A stretch of 64,000 nucleotides of DNA from Deltaproteobacteria bacterium (GCA_030603275.1 JAUVYB010000003.1:25832-89831); one strand, 5' to 3'; positions 42,094 through 51,158 are shown, counted from the first letter of the stretch. Translations and numbers: made by a program. Notes: generated by a model from the letters alone, not told the origin.

Positions 42094-42110
42094 ATTCGCC
42101 TCCTATATTA

Positions 42111-42761
42111 TTACAGCTTTTTCTGACAGAGGTACCAGTCAACGCACTCGTACCCCTCTTTGAGCCTCTGCTCGGCCATCTCCTGGGTGTTGGGCGGGGG
42201 CACCACCACCTTATCCCCCGGCCTCCAGTTAGCCGGCGTGGCCACGCCGTTGGCATCGGTGGTCTGCAGGGCGTCGATGATGTGCACTATCTCGTCCATA
42301 TTCCGGCCGGTGGTCAGCGGGTAGTAGAGTATGGTGCGTATAACCTGCTTATCGTCGATGATGAAAACGCACCTGACCGTCTCCGTCTTGCTCTGGCCGG
42401 GGTGAATCATGCCGTAGGCCGTGGAGACTTCTTTATTCAGGTCGGCTATAATGGGGAAAGGTATCTTGACGCCAGTTTTCTCTTCCACATTGCGCGCCCA
42501 GGCGATGTGCGAGGAGACGCTGTCGACGCTCAAGCCCAGCAGTTCCACCCCCCGCTTCTGCAGTTCGGGGTAGATTTTGGCAAAGGCGATAAACTCGGTG
42601 GTGCATACCGGGGTGAAATCGGCCGGATGGGAAAACAGGATAAGCCAGCTATCCTTGTAGTCCTCCAGCTTGAGCGGCCCCTGGGTGGTCACCACCTCGA
42701 AGGGCGGTGCCGGCTGCCCCAGACGGGGCAGACTGATTACCTGCTCTTTAACCTCTTCCAT
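42111..42761 (-). CDS. peroxiredoxin, Prx6 / 1-Cys type
   Basis: 216 aa. The peroxidatic cysteine is in HPADFTPVCTTEF; the long C-terminal domain (PANWRPGDKVVVPPP) marks the Prx6 subfamily. A second Cys near the C-terminus (ECVDWYLC) could resolve the sulfenate. Reduces H2O2 and organic peroxides. Confidence 0.92.
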   Translation of the reverse strand: MEEVKEQVISLPRLGQPAPPFEVVTTQGPLKLEDYKDSWLILFSHPADFTPVCTTEFIAFAKIYPELQKRGVELLGLSVDSVSSHIAWARNVEEKTGVKIPFPIIADLNKEVSTAYGMIHPGQSKTETVRCVFIIDDKQVIRTILYYPLTTGRNMDEIVHIIDALQTTDANGVATPANWRPGDKVVVPPPNTQEMAEQRLKEGYECVDWYLCQKKL

Positions 42762-42797
42762 TTTGTTTATACCTCCTTGATTTTTTATAAAAAAGGG

Positions 42798-43982
42798 TTA
42801 TACAAAGCCCTCGGCTTTATGCTTTTTAGCGATGGTATCGGCCAGACTATCCAGTGCCTTGAAATCAGCTTCCTTCGGAAAGCCCTTGCTCAACACCGGC
42901 TCCAGTATCTCTACCTTCAGGTTGGGAATCATCGCTGCCAGCTGCTCCACTGCTTTACCTCCCCACCCGTAGGAGCCGATGATGGAGACGAATTTCAAGT
43001 TGGGTCTCAGTGCATTCGCCAGGATGGCAGCATAGGCAACGTTCGGATGCGGACCCGCCAGAACAGTAGGTGTCCCGATAACAACCGTGGCTGCATCCAC
43101 CAGCGCCATTGCCAGCTTGCCGATGTCAGTTACAGCGAGGTCAAACTGTTTCACCGTCACGCCTTTTTCAGCCAGAGCTCCGACAAGGTATTCAACCATC
43201 TGGCGGGTACTGCCGTGCATCGAGATATAGGGTAATACCACGATATTTTTGGGCTTATCGAATGCCCAGCTATTGTACGCTTTGATGATAAAATCCGGTT
43301 TGTCGTGCATCGGCCCGTGGCTGGGGGCGATGATGTCAATTTTGTAGTCCTTTACCTTCTCCAGGTTTTTCTGAATAGTGGTGCGGAAGGGCATCATGAT
43401 TTCGGCGTAGTATCTCTTGGCTGCCTCGTAGACCTGCCCTTTGTCGGTTACATAGAGGTCGGTGGTGGCCAGGTGGGAGCCGAAGAAGTCGCAGGGAAAC
43501 AGGACTTTGTCCTCTTTGAGGTAGGTGAGCATGGTCTCGGGCCAGTGCACCCAGGGGGCGTGGATGAACTCCAGCGTCCGGTCCCCCAGCGAAATAGTCT
43601 CCTTATCACCTACGGTTTTAAACTTCGCCTCCGGGACCATAAGCAGGTCGATGAGCATGTCTTTACACTTGGGCGTACAGACCACTTTAGCTTCGGGGTA
43701 TTTCTCCAGGACCTGGGGAATGGTGCCTGAGTGGTCCTGCTCGGCGTGGTTGGCGATGACATAGTCTATACTCTTGACCTTAAGCTCATCCAGGTGTCGG
43801 AGCAGTATGTCCTGGGTGGGCGGGTCAACGGTATCGATAAGGGCTGTTTTCTGGCTGCCCTTAATCAGGTAGGCGTTATAGCTGGTGCCGTCGGGCAGCG
43901 GGATAAGGGCGTCGAACAGCCGCCGATCCCAGTCGATAGCCCCCACCCAGTAGACCCCCTGCTTTATCTCTCTTGGTTTCAT
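42798..43982 (-). CDS. fprA: flavodiiron protein FprA (O2 / NO reductase)
   Basis: 394 aa: metallo-beta-lactamase-like di-iron domain with NHAEQDHSG (H-x-E-x-D-H), then a flavodoxin domain (ISMHGSTRQMVEYL; SIIGSYGWGGKAVEQL). Reduces O2 to water, or NO, with electrons from rubredoxin. The high-molecular-weight rubredoxin gene lies two genes upstream, as in Moorella. Confidence 0.94.
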   Translation of the reverse strand: MKPREIKQGVYWVGAIDWDRRLFDALIPLPDGTSYNAYLIKGSQKTALIDTVDPPTQDILLRHLDELKVKSIDYVIANHAEQDHSGTIPQVLEKYPEAKVVCTPKCKDMLIDLLMVPEAKFKTVGDKETISLGDRTLEFIHAPWVHWPETMLTYLKEDKVLFPCDFFGSHLATTDLYVTDKGQVYEAAKRYYAEIMMPFRTTIQKNLEKVKDYKIDIIAPSHGPMHDKPDFIIKAYNSWAFDKPKNIVVLPYISMHGSTRQMVEYLVGALAEKGVTVKQFDLAVTDIGKLAMALVDAATVVIGTPTVLAGPHPNVAYAAILANALRPNLKFVSIIGSYGWGGKAVEQLAAMIPNLKVEILEPVLSKGFPKEADFKALDSLADTIAKKHKAEGFV

Positions 43983-44009
43983 CTTTTTAGTCCTTTCTAA
44001 AGCGCTTGG

Positions 44010-44246
44010 CTACTTTTTATCCTTTCCCATTAACTCTTCCCACTTTTCCTTCCCCAGGCATTGGGGCGCTGAGGCGCACCACTCAATACAGGAGGGCACC
44101 CTCTCCTTGTAGACATACTTCTTGCACTTGGGGCACTTCACCCTTATTTCGTCGGAGAATATTTCCACCTCGGCGCCGCAGTTGGGGCACTTATGCACCG
44201 ATACCCGCAGGTTTCTCATATCCTGCCCGGGACATTTGCTATCCAT
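44010..44246 (-). CDS. small zinc-ribbon protein
   Basis: 78 aa with CPNCGAEVEIFSDEIRVKC-PKC and a second cysteine cluster PSCIEWCASAPQC. Probably binds zinc or iron. The role is unknown; linked to the flavodiiron pair. Confidence 0.72.
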   Translation of the reverse strand: MDSKCPGQDMRNLRVSVHKCPNCGAEVEIFSDEIRVKCPKCKKYVYKERVPSCIEWCASAPQCLGKEKWEELMGKDKK

Positions 44247-44252
44247 AACCGG

Positions 44253-44942
44253 CTATTCCTCTACTTTTTCAAACTGGCTTTTATCCGCCCCGCAGATGGG
44301 GCAGACCCAGTCATCGGGCAATTCCTCAAAGGGTGTTCCCGGCGTTACCCCGCCCTCGGGGTCGCCCAGCTCGGGGTCGTAGACGTAGTCGCAGACGCTG
44401 CACTTGTATTTGGCCATTTTAGCTGCCACCTCCTTCATATCCTTGTGATAGCTGGGGGCGGTCTTGGGGGTAGTGCCCCGCTTGACCAGGTGGTAGTAGG
44501 CATAGGTCATGGGCTCGCCCTCACTCAGAATCTCGGCCCCCGCCAGCTCCCCGACGAAAATGGTGTGTGTGCCCACATCCAGTTCTTTGCTTACTTTAAC
44601 CTCCAGAAAGGCCAGGGCGTGGTCGGTAACTATAGGCGCCCCGGTCTCACCCATTATATAATTAAGGTCTTTAAGCTTGTCTGCCTCCCGCCCCGACTTG
44701 AAGCCGAAGTGACCGATAAAGGCCAGCGGTGTGTCTTTAGTCAGGACGGAAGCGGCAAATACCCTGCTTTCTTTAATAAACTCATGGGTCAGGTTTTCTT
44801 TATTAATAATCACGCCGATAACCGGCGGTTCGGCGGTTACCTGAGTCACCGTGTTGGCCACCTGCCCGTTGAAGCGCCCGTCATTTTTCGAGCAGACGAT
44901 ATAAAGACCGTAGCCTATGGTATGCAGCGCGCTGGTGTTCAT
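44253..44942 (-). CDS. hrb: flavin reductase-rubredoxin fusion (high-molecular-weight rubredoxin)
   Basis: 229 aa. Residues 1-150 are a flavin reductase-like FMN domain ([23 protein letters not shown]); the C-terminus is a rubredoxin ([12 protein letters not shown] ... [12 protein letters not shown]). In Moorella thermoacetica Hrb passes NADH electrons to FprA. Same pairing here. Confidence 0.92.
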   Translation of the reverse strand: MNTSALHTIGYGLYIVCSKNDGRFNGQVANTVTQVTAEPPVIGVIINKENLTHEFIKESRVFAASVLTKDTPLAFIGHFGFKSGREADKLKDLNYIMGETGAPIVTDHALAFLEVKVSKELDVGTHTIFVGELAGAEILSEGEPMTYAYYHLVKRGTTPKTAPSYHKDMKEVAAKMAKYKCSVCDYVYDPELGDPEGGVTPGTPFEELPDDWVCPICGADKSQFEKVEE

Positions 44943-44988
44943 CTTTAACCTCTCTTACATTCCTTGAGCTGGCTTAAAGGCCAGCTTC

Positions 44989-45225
44989 TCATTTAGATTT
45001 AGCTTTCCTGACGTAGGCCTTGTATTCCCCCTTCTCCTCCTCAATCCCCAGCAGCTCATTGCCGGTGGTGCTGCACCAGGCGGGCATATCCTCTTTTATC
45101 CCCTCGTCGTCAGCCAGGACTTCCAGCACCTGCCCCGGCTTCAGCTCCTCGAGTTTTTTGGCAGTGTTATAAATGGGCATGGGACAATAGAGCCCGATGC
45201 AGTCCAGAGTGGCGTCCGCTTTCAT
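44989..45225 (-). CDS. TusA-family sulfur carrier
   Basis: 78 aa with the signature DCIGLYCPMPIYN (active Cys in CPxP). TusA-like proteins carry persulfide from cysteine desulfurases. Neighbour of dsrE-like and nifS/nifU genes, so part of a sulfur relay. Confidence 0.88.
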   Translation of the reverse strand: MKADATLDCIGLYCPMPIYNTAKKLEELKPGQVLEVLADDEGIKEDMPAWCSTTGNELLGIEEEKGEYKAYVRKAKSK

Positions 45226-45237
45226 AGCCCTGCCTCC

Positions 45238-45714
45238 TTAAACAAACAGATTGACCCTTCCATCTTTAGCCTCGGCCAGATAGGCGGCCACACCGCCGAA
45301 GCTGTCCACTTCGGGGATGAAGGCTTCCTTGGAGAGTCCCATAACTCCCATGGTGTTGGTGCAGGCGATAAATTTAACCCCCGCCTCCTTGGCGGTAGCT
45401 ATCAACTCATCAACAGAGGGGAACCTGGCGTCCCGCATCAGCTTACTCATCATCCACTTGCCCAGGCCGAGCATATGAAATCGGGACAGGGGCAATCTAT
45501 GCGAGCCGCCGCGGTTCATAAAGTTGAGCATCTTTCTCATCATCCCCCGGCTCTTGATTGAGCCCTCGTTTTTCTTGATGATATTCAAGCCCCAGAAGGT
45601 GAAGAACATGCTCACCTCCATCCCCATAGAGGTGGCGCCGATAGCGATGTTAAAGGCGGCCATAGCTTTGTCCATCTCCCCGCTGAAGACTACCAGTGTA
45701 ACCTTCTCCGCCAT
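45238..45714 (-). CDS. DsrE/DsrF-like sulfur-relay protein
   Basis: 158 aa of the DsrE/F/H-like family (VTLVVFSGEMDKAMAAFNIA, VSMFFTFWGLNI, FIACTNTMGVMGL with the conserved Cys). Likely partner of the TusA-like protein. Confidence 0.85.
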   Translation of the reverse strand: MAEKVTLVVFSGEMDKAMAAFNIAIGATSMGMEVSMFFTFWGLNIIKKNEGSIKSRGMMRKMLNFMNRGGSHRLPLSRFHMLGLGKWMMSKLMRDARFPSVDELIATAKEAGVKFIACTNTMGVMGLSKEAFIPEVDSFGGVAAYLAEAKDGRVNLFV

Positions 45715-45722
45715 GGTAACTC

Positions 45723-45929
45723 CTATTTATCCTCCAGCTTACCCCCGCACTGGGGACAGGTCTCGGCTTCCCTGGGCACGGCTATCTGGCACTGGCTGCA
45801 GTAGCGCAGGGTCACCCCGCAGGGCTGGCAGTAGGGTAACATGGCCAGCATAATCTCCTCCTCGCAGTAGGGGCAGAAACGCTTTTTTTCTACCGATATC
45901 GGCTCTTTGCTCCCTTTACTCTCTTTCAT
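45723..45929 (-). CDS. small double zinc-ribbon protein
   Basis: 68 aa with four CxxC pairs (CPYCEEE, CQPC, CSQCQ, CPQCGGK). Overlaps nifU by 4 bp. Function unknown; metal binding sure. Confidence 0.75.
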   Translation of the reverse strand: MKESKGSKEPISVEKKRFCPYCEEEIMLAMLPYCQPCGVTLRYCSQCQIAVPREAETCPQCGGKLEDK

Positions 45930-46333
45930 TTCTTTCCCCCTTTTTGGCTCTTGGCCGCCTTGCCCTGCTTCTTCAGGTAGTTATCGATAGCCTTATTCAG
46001 GGCCTGGGCGCCCAGGTTAGAGCAGTGGTACTTGTTCTTGGGCAGCCCCTTCAGCTCCTTGGCCACCAGCGCCGGTGTTATCTTCTTGGCCTCTTCCAGG
46101 GTCTTACCCATAGCCATCTCGCTGACCATGCTGGAAACGGCGATGGCGGCGCCGCAGCCGAAGGTCTTGTACTTGACGTCGCTGATGTGGTTATCATTGA
46201 CCTTGATGTAGAAGGTCATCATGTCCCCGCAGACGGGGTTACCCACCTCACCCACGCCGTCGGCATTCTCTATCTCGCCCACATTGCGGGGGCTCATGAA
46301 GTGCTCCATCACTTTTTCATTGTAAACCGGCAT
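45926..46333 (-). CDS. Fe-S cluster scaffold NifU/IscU
   Basis: 135 aa IscU-type scaffold: YNEKVMEHFMSPRNVGEI, GNPVCGDMMTFYIKV (first Cys, Asp), KTFGCGAAIAVSSM (second Cys), and HCSNLG (third Cys). Start moved to the ATG at 46331-46333. Partner of the NifS-like protein. Confidence 0.9.
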   Translation of the reverse strand: MPVYNEKVMEHFMSPRNVGEIENADGVGEVGNPVCGDMMTFYIKVNDNHISDVKYKTFGCGAAIAVSSMVSEMAMGKTLEEAKKITPALVAKELKGLPKNKYHCSNLGAQALNKAIDNYLKKQGKAAKSQKGGKK

Positions 46334-46334
46334 C

Positions 46335-47525
46335 TTATTTCTTCCCCCCTTTCTGCTCTTTGAGGAATTTGGCATATAGCGGTGACATCTGCCGCAGCTT
46401 GTCCACGATGGGCGGCATTGTTTCTAATACATAGTCAACATCCCCCACGGTGCTGTCCAGCCCAAAGCTGAAGAGGAGCGACCCCTGAGCTATCTCGTGA
46501 GGAATCCCCATGGCGATGAGGACATGGGAGGCCTTAAGCGCCCGGGAGGTGCAGGCCGAGCCGCTGGAGACGGCTATTCCCTGGCTATTTAAGAGCATGA
46601 GCATGGCCTCCCCCTCGATGAACTCGACACAGAAGCTGGCATGACCGGGCAGGCGCCGGGTGGGGTGTCCGGTTACGGTCACGTGCTCTATTCGATTGGG
46701 CAGTTCGGCTATTAGCCTGTCACGCAGGGTGGAGAGGTGTTTTGCCCTGGCTCCCATCCCGGTTTTAGCCAGTTCGGCCGCTTTTCCCAACCCTACGATG
46801 GCCGGCACATCCTCGGTTCCCGCTCTTCTTCCCTCCTCCTGCACCCCACCGTCGAGGAAGGGGATAATGCGTACCCCCTTCTTTAGCCAGAGGGCGCCGG
46901 CGCCTTTAGGCCCGTAGAACTGGTTACCGGCCAGGCTCAGGGCATCCACCCCCAGTCCCCTCACATCTATGGGTATCGTGCCGGCGGTGGCCACGGCGTC
47001 GGTGTGAAAGATAGCCCCGCTTTCTTTCACCACCCCGGCTATCTCTTTAATCGGCTCAATGGTGCCCACCTCGTTATTGGCGTGCGTGATGGAGACGAGG
47101 ACGGTGTCCTTCCTCAGGCTTCGGGCGACTTTATCGGGGTCTACTATTCCGTGCTTGTCCACCGGCACCTCGGTCACCTCAAAGCCCAACTTCTCCAGGG
47201 TTTTGGCCGAGTGCAGTACCGAGAAGTGCTCGATAGCCGAAACGACGATATGCTTGCCTTTAGACTGCTGGGCCATAGCCAGCCCTTTAATAGCGGAGTT
47301 ATTTGATTCGGTGCCGCTGGCGGTGAAGATAATCTCCTCCGCCTCTCCCCCGATGAGATCGGCAACCTTGCCCCGCGCCTCCTCCACCGCTTCCCGGGCT
47401 TTATCCCCCCAATCGTGCAGGGACTGGACATTGCCGTAGGCGTCCCTGAAATAGGGCAGCATGGCCTCGAGCACCTCGGGCAGTACCGGGGTGGTGGCAA
47501 CGTAGTCCAGGTAAACCTCTCTCAT
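46335..47525 (-). CDS. NifS/IscS-like protein lacking the PLP lysine
   Basis: 396 aa of the class V aminotransferase family: YLDYVATTPV, SGTESNNSAIKG, AIEHFSVLHSAKT, HANNEVGT, FHTDAVATAG, and the active-site cysteine loop SGSACTSRALKASHV. The PLP-binding site, normally S-x-H-K, reads AGNQFYGPKG: Q202 replaces the Schiff-base lysine and N201 the histidine (checked on the nucleotides, AAC CAG). It is likely not a normal desulfurase; Archaeoglobus IscS is a known precedent for such loss. It is directly upstream of nifU. Confidence 0.88.
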   Translation of the reverse strand: MREVYLDYVATTPVLPEVLEAMLPYFRDAYGNVQSLHDWGDKAREAVEEARGKVADLIGGEAEEIIFTASGTESNNSAIKGLAMAQQSKGKHIVVSAIEHFSVLHSAKTLEKLGFEVTEVPVDKHGIVDPDKVARSLRKDTVLVSITHANNEVGTIEPIKEIAGVVKESGAIFHTDAVATAGTIPIDVRGLGVDALSLAGNQFYGPKGAGALWLKKGVRIIPFLDGGVQEEGRRAGTEDVPAIVGLGKAAELAKTGMGARAKHLSTLRDRLIAELPNRIEHVTVTGHPTRRLPGHASFCVEFIEGEAMLMLLNSQGIAVSSGSACTSRALKASHVLIAMGIPHEIAQGSLLFSFGLDSTVGDVDYVLETMPPIVDKLRQMSPLYAKFLKEQKGGKK

Positions 47526-47547
47526 CTACTACCTCCAGACTGGTTAT

Positions 47548-48084
47548 TTAACCCCCGTCCAGGGAGGGATGTTCCTTCAAGACGAACCAGGCGGCGGGGT
47601 CTTTGAGGTATTCGTAGTAGTCGAGTAGAATCAGGTGGTGCTCCTTCTCCTGGGCGGACAGGGCCTGGTAAAATATTCTCTCGGCGTCATAGGTGGCCGT
47701 CTGCTCCTGCTGCCTGTAGAAATCGTAGGTCTCGTTCTCCATATCCATGGCTTTCTTGACCACGTCGAGCTCGCTGGCCGCCGCCTTGGCCTTGGAGCCT
47801 CCTTGACCGGCGGCCCGGGCGAATATAGTTCTCAGGCTTCGCCCGCCGTCCGGCTCAAAATCGGTTTTGGGCCAGTCTTTTTCCTTGCGTATGGCGTTAT
47901 ATATCTGCTCGAACTTCTGGCGGTGGGTATCCTCTTCCGCCGCCAGCGTTTTGAGCAGCTTCTTGCCCAGCTCGTTACCGCTCTGCTGGCTGGCTTTCAG
48001 ATAGTATGCCTTGCCGTCGATTTCCATCTGGATGGCAGTCTGGAGTGCTTTCAGGGTCCTGTCCTGCTCGCTTCCGGTTGTCAT
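47548..48084 (-). CDS. ferritin-like / rubrerythrin-type protein
   Basis: 178 aa with helices TAIQMEIDGKAYYLKAS, AAEEDTHRQKFEQIY, MENETYDFYRQQ and SAQEKEHHLILLDYY, each giving Glu/His ligands. First gene of the minus-strand defence and Fe-S operon (48084 to 40190). Confidence 0.85.
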   Translation of the reverse strand: MTTGSEQDRTLKALQTAIQMEIDGKAYYLKASQQSGNELGKKLLKTLAAEEDTHRQKFEQIYNAIRKEKDWPKTDFEPDGGRSLRTIFARAAGQGGSKAKAAASELDVVKKAMDMENETYDFYRQQEQTATYDAERIFYQALSAQEKEHHLILLDYYEYLKDPAAWFVLKEHPSLDGG

Positions 48085-48487
48085 AGACTTTACCTCTGCC
48101 GGTTTAATTGCGCCAAAACTTCTCGCCCGCCCCGGCTGCTGCTACTATGATACACAATAAACAGTGACAAAATCATAAAATCAGGGGGAATAAATCTTAC
48201 AAAGTTATCACATTTCGCCGTTTGGCTAGAGCTCTATCAGTATCTGGGCCACCAGTTTACTCATGAAGGCTTTACCTCATCGGCCTCATTTTACTGACGC
48301 CCACGATTAATTTTAGTATAACTCAGTATCTGCACTGATTTCTACAGGTTTCTACATATTTCGACATATTTTGGCTGGAGTCATAGGTAAAAGGTACTGC
48401 GGGAGAAATATTGACATGTTGGCAGGTGATGGGCTATTCTCGTTATAGGTATAAGCCGCGTGAGGGTTAAACCTGGAGGTATGAACT
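48085..48487. promoter_or_regulatory. divergent regulatory gap with phased repeats and a promoter
   Basis: Three 10-bp units TTTCTACAGG / TTTCTACATA / TTTCGACATA are tandem at 48339-48368. About 42 bp downstream is a plus-strand promoter TTGACA (48411-48416), 18-bp spacer, TATTCT (48435-48440). The remaining stretch near 48180-48330 shows nothing I recognise. Confidence 0.55.
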
Positions 48488-49069
48488 GTGGCTGATAATG
48501 ATACCGAAGAAGCCAAGAAAGAAATAGAGCGGCTAGCCAGAGAGCAGGCTAAGAAAGAAGCCGGAGAAGCCAGGCAGTCCAAGAAAGACGTAGAGCGCCT
48601 GGCTAAAGAAAAAGCGAAGAAAAAGGCTGAAGATGAGAAAAGGTCTAAACAAGCTGAAGCCAAGGCGAAGAAAGAAGCCGAAAAGTTAGCCAAAGAGCAG
48701 GCCAAGAAAGAAGCCGGAGAAGCCAAGCAGGCTAAAAAAGAAGCCGATAGCCTGGCCAAGGAGCAGGCTCAGCAGGTGAAGAAAGAACCGGCGCCGGATG
48801 TTAGCTCAGCCACTTACGAGGGCAAATACCAGCTGGTTTTGCCGTCGTCAATCGGTTTTAAGCAGGTAAAACAATTTACCCAGCACCTGGCGGGAATAGA
48901 AGGCGTGGAGGTAGTCTGGACTGGCGGCTCGCTGGATGAAGGCACCTTAATCACTGTTTCAGTAGCGCAAGCGACACCCCTGGCCCGAATACTCAGTGAG
49001 ATGCCGATGGTGGGAGGGGTTGAGGTCAAGGGGGAGAAGATTACAGTTACGCTTAAGGATTCTGCTTAA
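48488..49069 (+). CDS. Lys/Ala/Glu coiled-coil protein with C-terminal globular domain
   Basis: 193 aa, GTG start behind GGAGG. Residues 8-100 are a long charged coiled coil with internal repeats (AREQAKKEAGEARQ; AKEQAKKEAGEAKQ). Residues 112-193 form a compact alpha/beta domain (KYQLVLPSSIGFKQVKQF ... GGVEVKGEKITVTL). No family identified. The stop overlaps the convergent neighbour by 4 bp. Confidence 0.68.
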   Translation: MADNDTEEAKKEIERLAREQAKKEAGEARQSKKDVERLAKEKAKKKAEDEKRSKQAEAKAKKEAEKLAKEQAKKEAGEAKQAKKEADSLAKEQAQQVKKEPAPDVSSATYEGKYQLVLPSSIGFKQVKQFTQHLAGIEGVEVVWTGGSLDEGTLITVSVAQATPLARILSEMPMVGGVEVKGEKITVTLKDSA

Positions 49070-50169
49070 GCAGCTATAGACCCCGGCGCTATCCGCTTAT
49101 TCGGCCGGATGCGGGTACCCTGAGCCAGTTTGTTATTTTTGCCCACCACCACCTTATCTCCCAGGACGCAATTATCCGTAACCTGGCTTGCCTCATGAAT
49201 CTGGCAGTGGTCGGCAGCTATACAGTTTCTCAGTATAGCCCTTTTGCCTGCCCTGACATTGTTCCACAATACCGCCCCTTCTATGCTAGCTCCTTCGGCT
49301 ATTTCGCATTCCGGCCCCAAAACGGCCGGCCCCTTTATCTTTACCCCCCGCCCGATGACGCACCCCTCCCCGATGAGCGCCGGGGCTTCAATCTCAGCCG
49401 AGGGGTCAATCCGGCTCCCGCCGCCTATTTGAACACCGCCGGTGGTATTGAACAGGGAGGGGGCTTTACCCAGCAGCAGGTCATGGTTCAAGCGCAGGTA
49501 TTTCTCCGGGGTTCCCATATCCAGCCAGTAAGCCGTAGAAGAATAGGCGTACATTGCCTCCCCCCGGGCTAAAAGTTGTTGAAATGTCTCTCTCTCAATA
49601 CTGACTGTCTTCCCGGGCGGTATCCGAGCCAGGATATCGGGCTCCAGGACATAGATACCGGCATTTATCATATTGGTGGTTACTTCCTCCCAGCCGGGCT
49701 TTTCCAGGAAACGGGTAATTCTACCCCCGGCGTCGGTTTCTATCAGGCCGTAGGCGGTGGGGTCATCCACCGGCGTAACAGCGATAGTTGCCGCCGCCGT
49801 GTTTTCCCGATGGAAATCTATCATGGCCGTAATATCCAGGTCGGTAAAAATATCGCCGTTTAGCATTAGGAAGGTCTCATCCAGATACCTTTCGGCATTC
49901 TTCACAGCGCCGGCGGTTCCCAGCGGCTCCTCCTCGATGAGGTAAGAAAGGTGCACGCCTGTTTTAACACCGTCACCGAAGTAGTCCTTGATATGGTGAG
50001 GCAGGTAGCTCATAGCCAGGATAATATCGGTTATACCGTGCCCCTTGAGGTAGCCCAGCAGGTGCTCCAAGAAGGGTTTATTCAGCACAGGCACCATAGC
50101 CTTGGTAGTGTTGCAGGTCAGGGGGCGCAGCCGGGTGCCTTCTCCCCCCACCAGGATAACCGCTTTCAT
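49066..50169 (-). CDS. sugar-1-phosphate nucleotidyltransferase with left-handed beta-helix
   Basis: 367 aa. N-terminal nucleotidyltransferase (LVGGEGTRLRPLTCNTTKAM, LMLNGDIFTDLD) and C-terminal hexapeptide repeats (GCVIGRGVKIKGPAVLG). Resembles mannose-1-phosphate guanylyltransferase / glucose-1-phosphate thymidylyltransferase; exact sugar unclear. Confidence 0.88.
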   Translation of the reverse strand: MKAVILVGGEGTRLRPLTCNTTKAMVPVLNKPFLEHLLGYLKGHGITDIILAMSYLPHHIKDYFGDGVKTGVHLSYLIEEEPLGTAGAVKNAERYLDETFLMLNGDIFTDLDITAMIDFHRENTAAATIAVTPVDDPTAYGLIETDAGGRITRFLEKPGWEEVTTNMINAGIYVLEPDILARIPPGKTVSIERETFQQLLARGEAMYAYSSTAYWLDMGTPEKYLRLNHDLLLGKAPSLFNTTGGVQIGGGSRIDPSAEIEAPALIGEGCVIGRGVKIKGPAVLGPECEIAEGASIEGAVLWNNVRAGKRAILRNCIAADHCQIHEASQVTDNCVLGDKVVVGKNNKLAQGTRIRPNKRIAPGSIAA

Positions 50170-50238
50170 CGCTTGCCTTCTCTCCGCCTTAGAAAAATCT
50201 TATAGTGCCGCCCTCCCCCTGTCAAGAGGGCGTAATTA

Positions 50239-50267
50239 TTGACATTTAACAGCCGATGTATTAATCT
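50239..50267 (+). promoter_or_regulatory. promoter of the SDR cluster
   Basis: TTGACA (50239-50244), 17-bp spacer, TAATCT (50262-50267). Confidence 0.4.
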
Positions 50268-50333
50268 TCAAAAGGATATTCCAACTGCTAACCACGCTTG
50301 AAATCAGCCTGACGAGATTAAAGGGGAAGTTCT

Positions 50334-51116
50334 TTGCCTCTGTCGCTTCAGGGAAAGGTAGCCATCATCACCGGCTCCACGGCCGGTATCGGCAAAGCCG
50401 GCGCTATCGGCTTTGCCCGGGAAGGGGCTAAGGTCGTCGTCAGCGGCCGCAACCGCCAGCGGGGCGAAGCGGTGGTGGACGCCATCAAAAAGCAGGGCGG
50501 TGAGGCAAGTTTCATTCCCGCCGATATGCTGGCGGTGGCTGAGATTGAGCGCCTGATTGAAAAAGCCGTTAATACCTACGGCCGGCTGGACGTCTTCTGG
50601 CACAACGCCGGCATTGTCGGCCCCGATAATGTCGAAGATATAACCGAAGAGGTATACGATAATGCGCTGGCGGTGCACCTCAAGGCCGCCGTCTTCGGGG
50701 CCAAGTTCGCTGTTCCCCAGATACGCAAGGTCGGAGGCGGCTCCATTCTGTTCACCAGCTCGGTCGCCGGCTTGAAGCAGGCCAGCTACTCCATGACCTA
50801 CTCCCTGGCAAAGACCGGCCTGGTGATGCTGGCCAAGAAGCTGGCGGTAGATTTAGCCGGGGACAATATCCGGGTCAACTGTGTCTGTCCCGGCAGGGTG
50901 GAAACCGAGATGAGGATAGCCATCGCCGGGGAGAAAGCCAAGGAACTGGGCATCAGCCCGGAGGAGTGGGTAAAGAGGGATATTCAGCGCATACCCCTGG
51001 GCCGGTATGTCACCGAGCAGGAGGTAATTGAGGCAGCGCTGTTCCTCGTCTCTGACAAAGCCGCTTCGATTACCGGCGTTGCTCTCCCCATCGACGGCGG
51101 CTTTCTGGCGGTATAA
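50334..51116 (+). CDS. short-chain dehydrogenase/reductase
   Basis: 260 aa classical SDR: TGSTAGIGKAG cofactor loop, HNAGIV, catalytic YSLAK, and a C-terminal ITGVALPIDGG. TTG start with AAGGGGAAG. First of three SDRs in a row. Substrate unknown; the context suggests a hydroxyl/keto step in a catabolic pathway ending in AOR and an acyl-CoA ligase. Confidence 0.9.
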   Translation: MPLSLQGKVAIITGSTAGIGKAGAIGFAREGAKVVVSGRNRQRGEAVVDAIKKQGGEASFIPADMLAVAEIERLIEKAVNTYGRLDVFWHNAGIVGPDNVEDITEEVYDNALAVHLKAAVFGAKFAVPQIRKVGGGSILFTSSVAGLKQASYSMTYSLAKTGLVMLAKKLAVDLAGDNIRVNCVCPGRVETEMRIAIAGEKAKELGISPEEWVKRDIQRIPLGRYVTEQEVIEAALFLVSDKAASITGVALPIDGGFLAV

Positions 51117-51158
51117 AGCTTTTTAAATAATAAATAATTAATAGCAAGGAGGGTTAAT

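Noticed and set aside
42282-43235. 317-aa plus-strand ORF across the peroxiredoxin and FprA genes
   Set aside because: It spans two clear genes and the gap between them in antisense; no domain pattern.
48085-48330. Hidden small gene in the 400-bp gap
   Set aside because: No frame over 30 codons with a ribosome-binding site was found.
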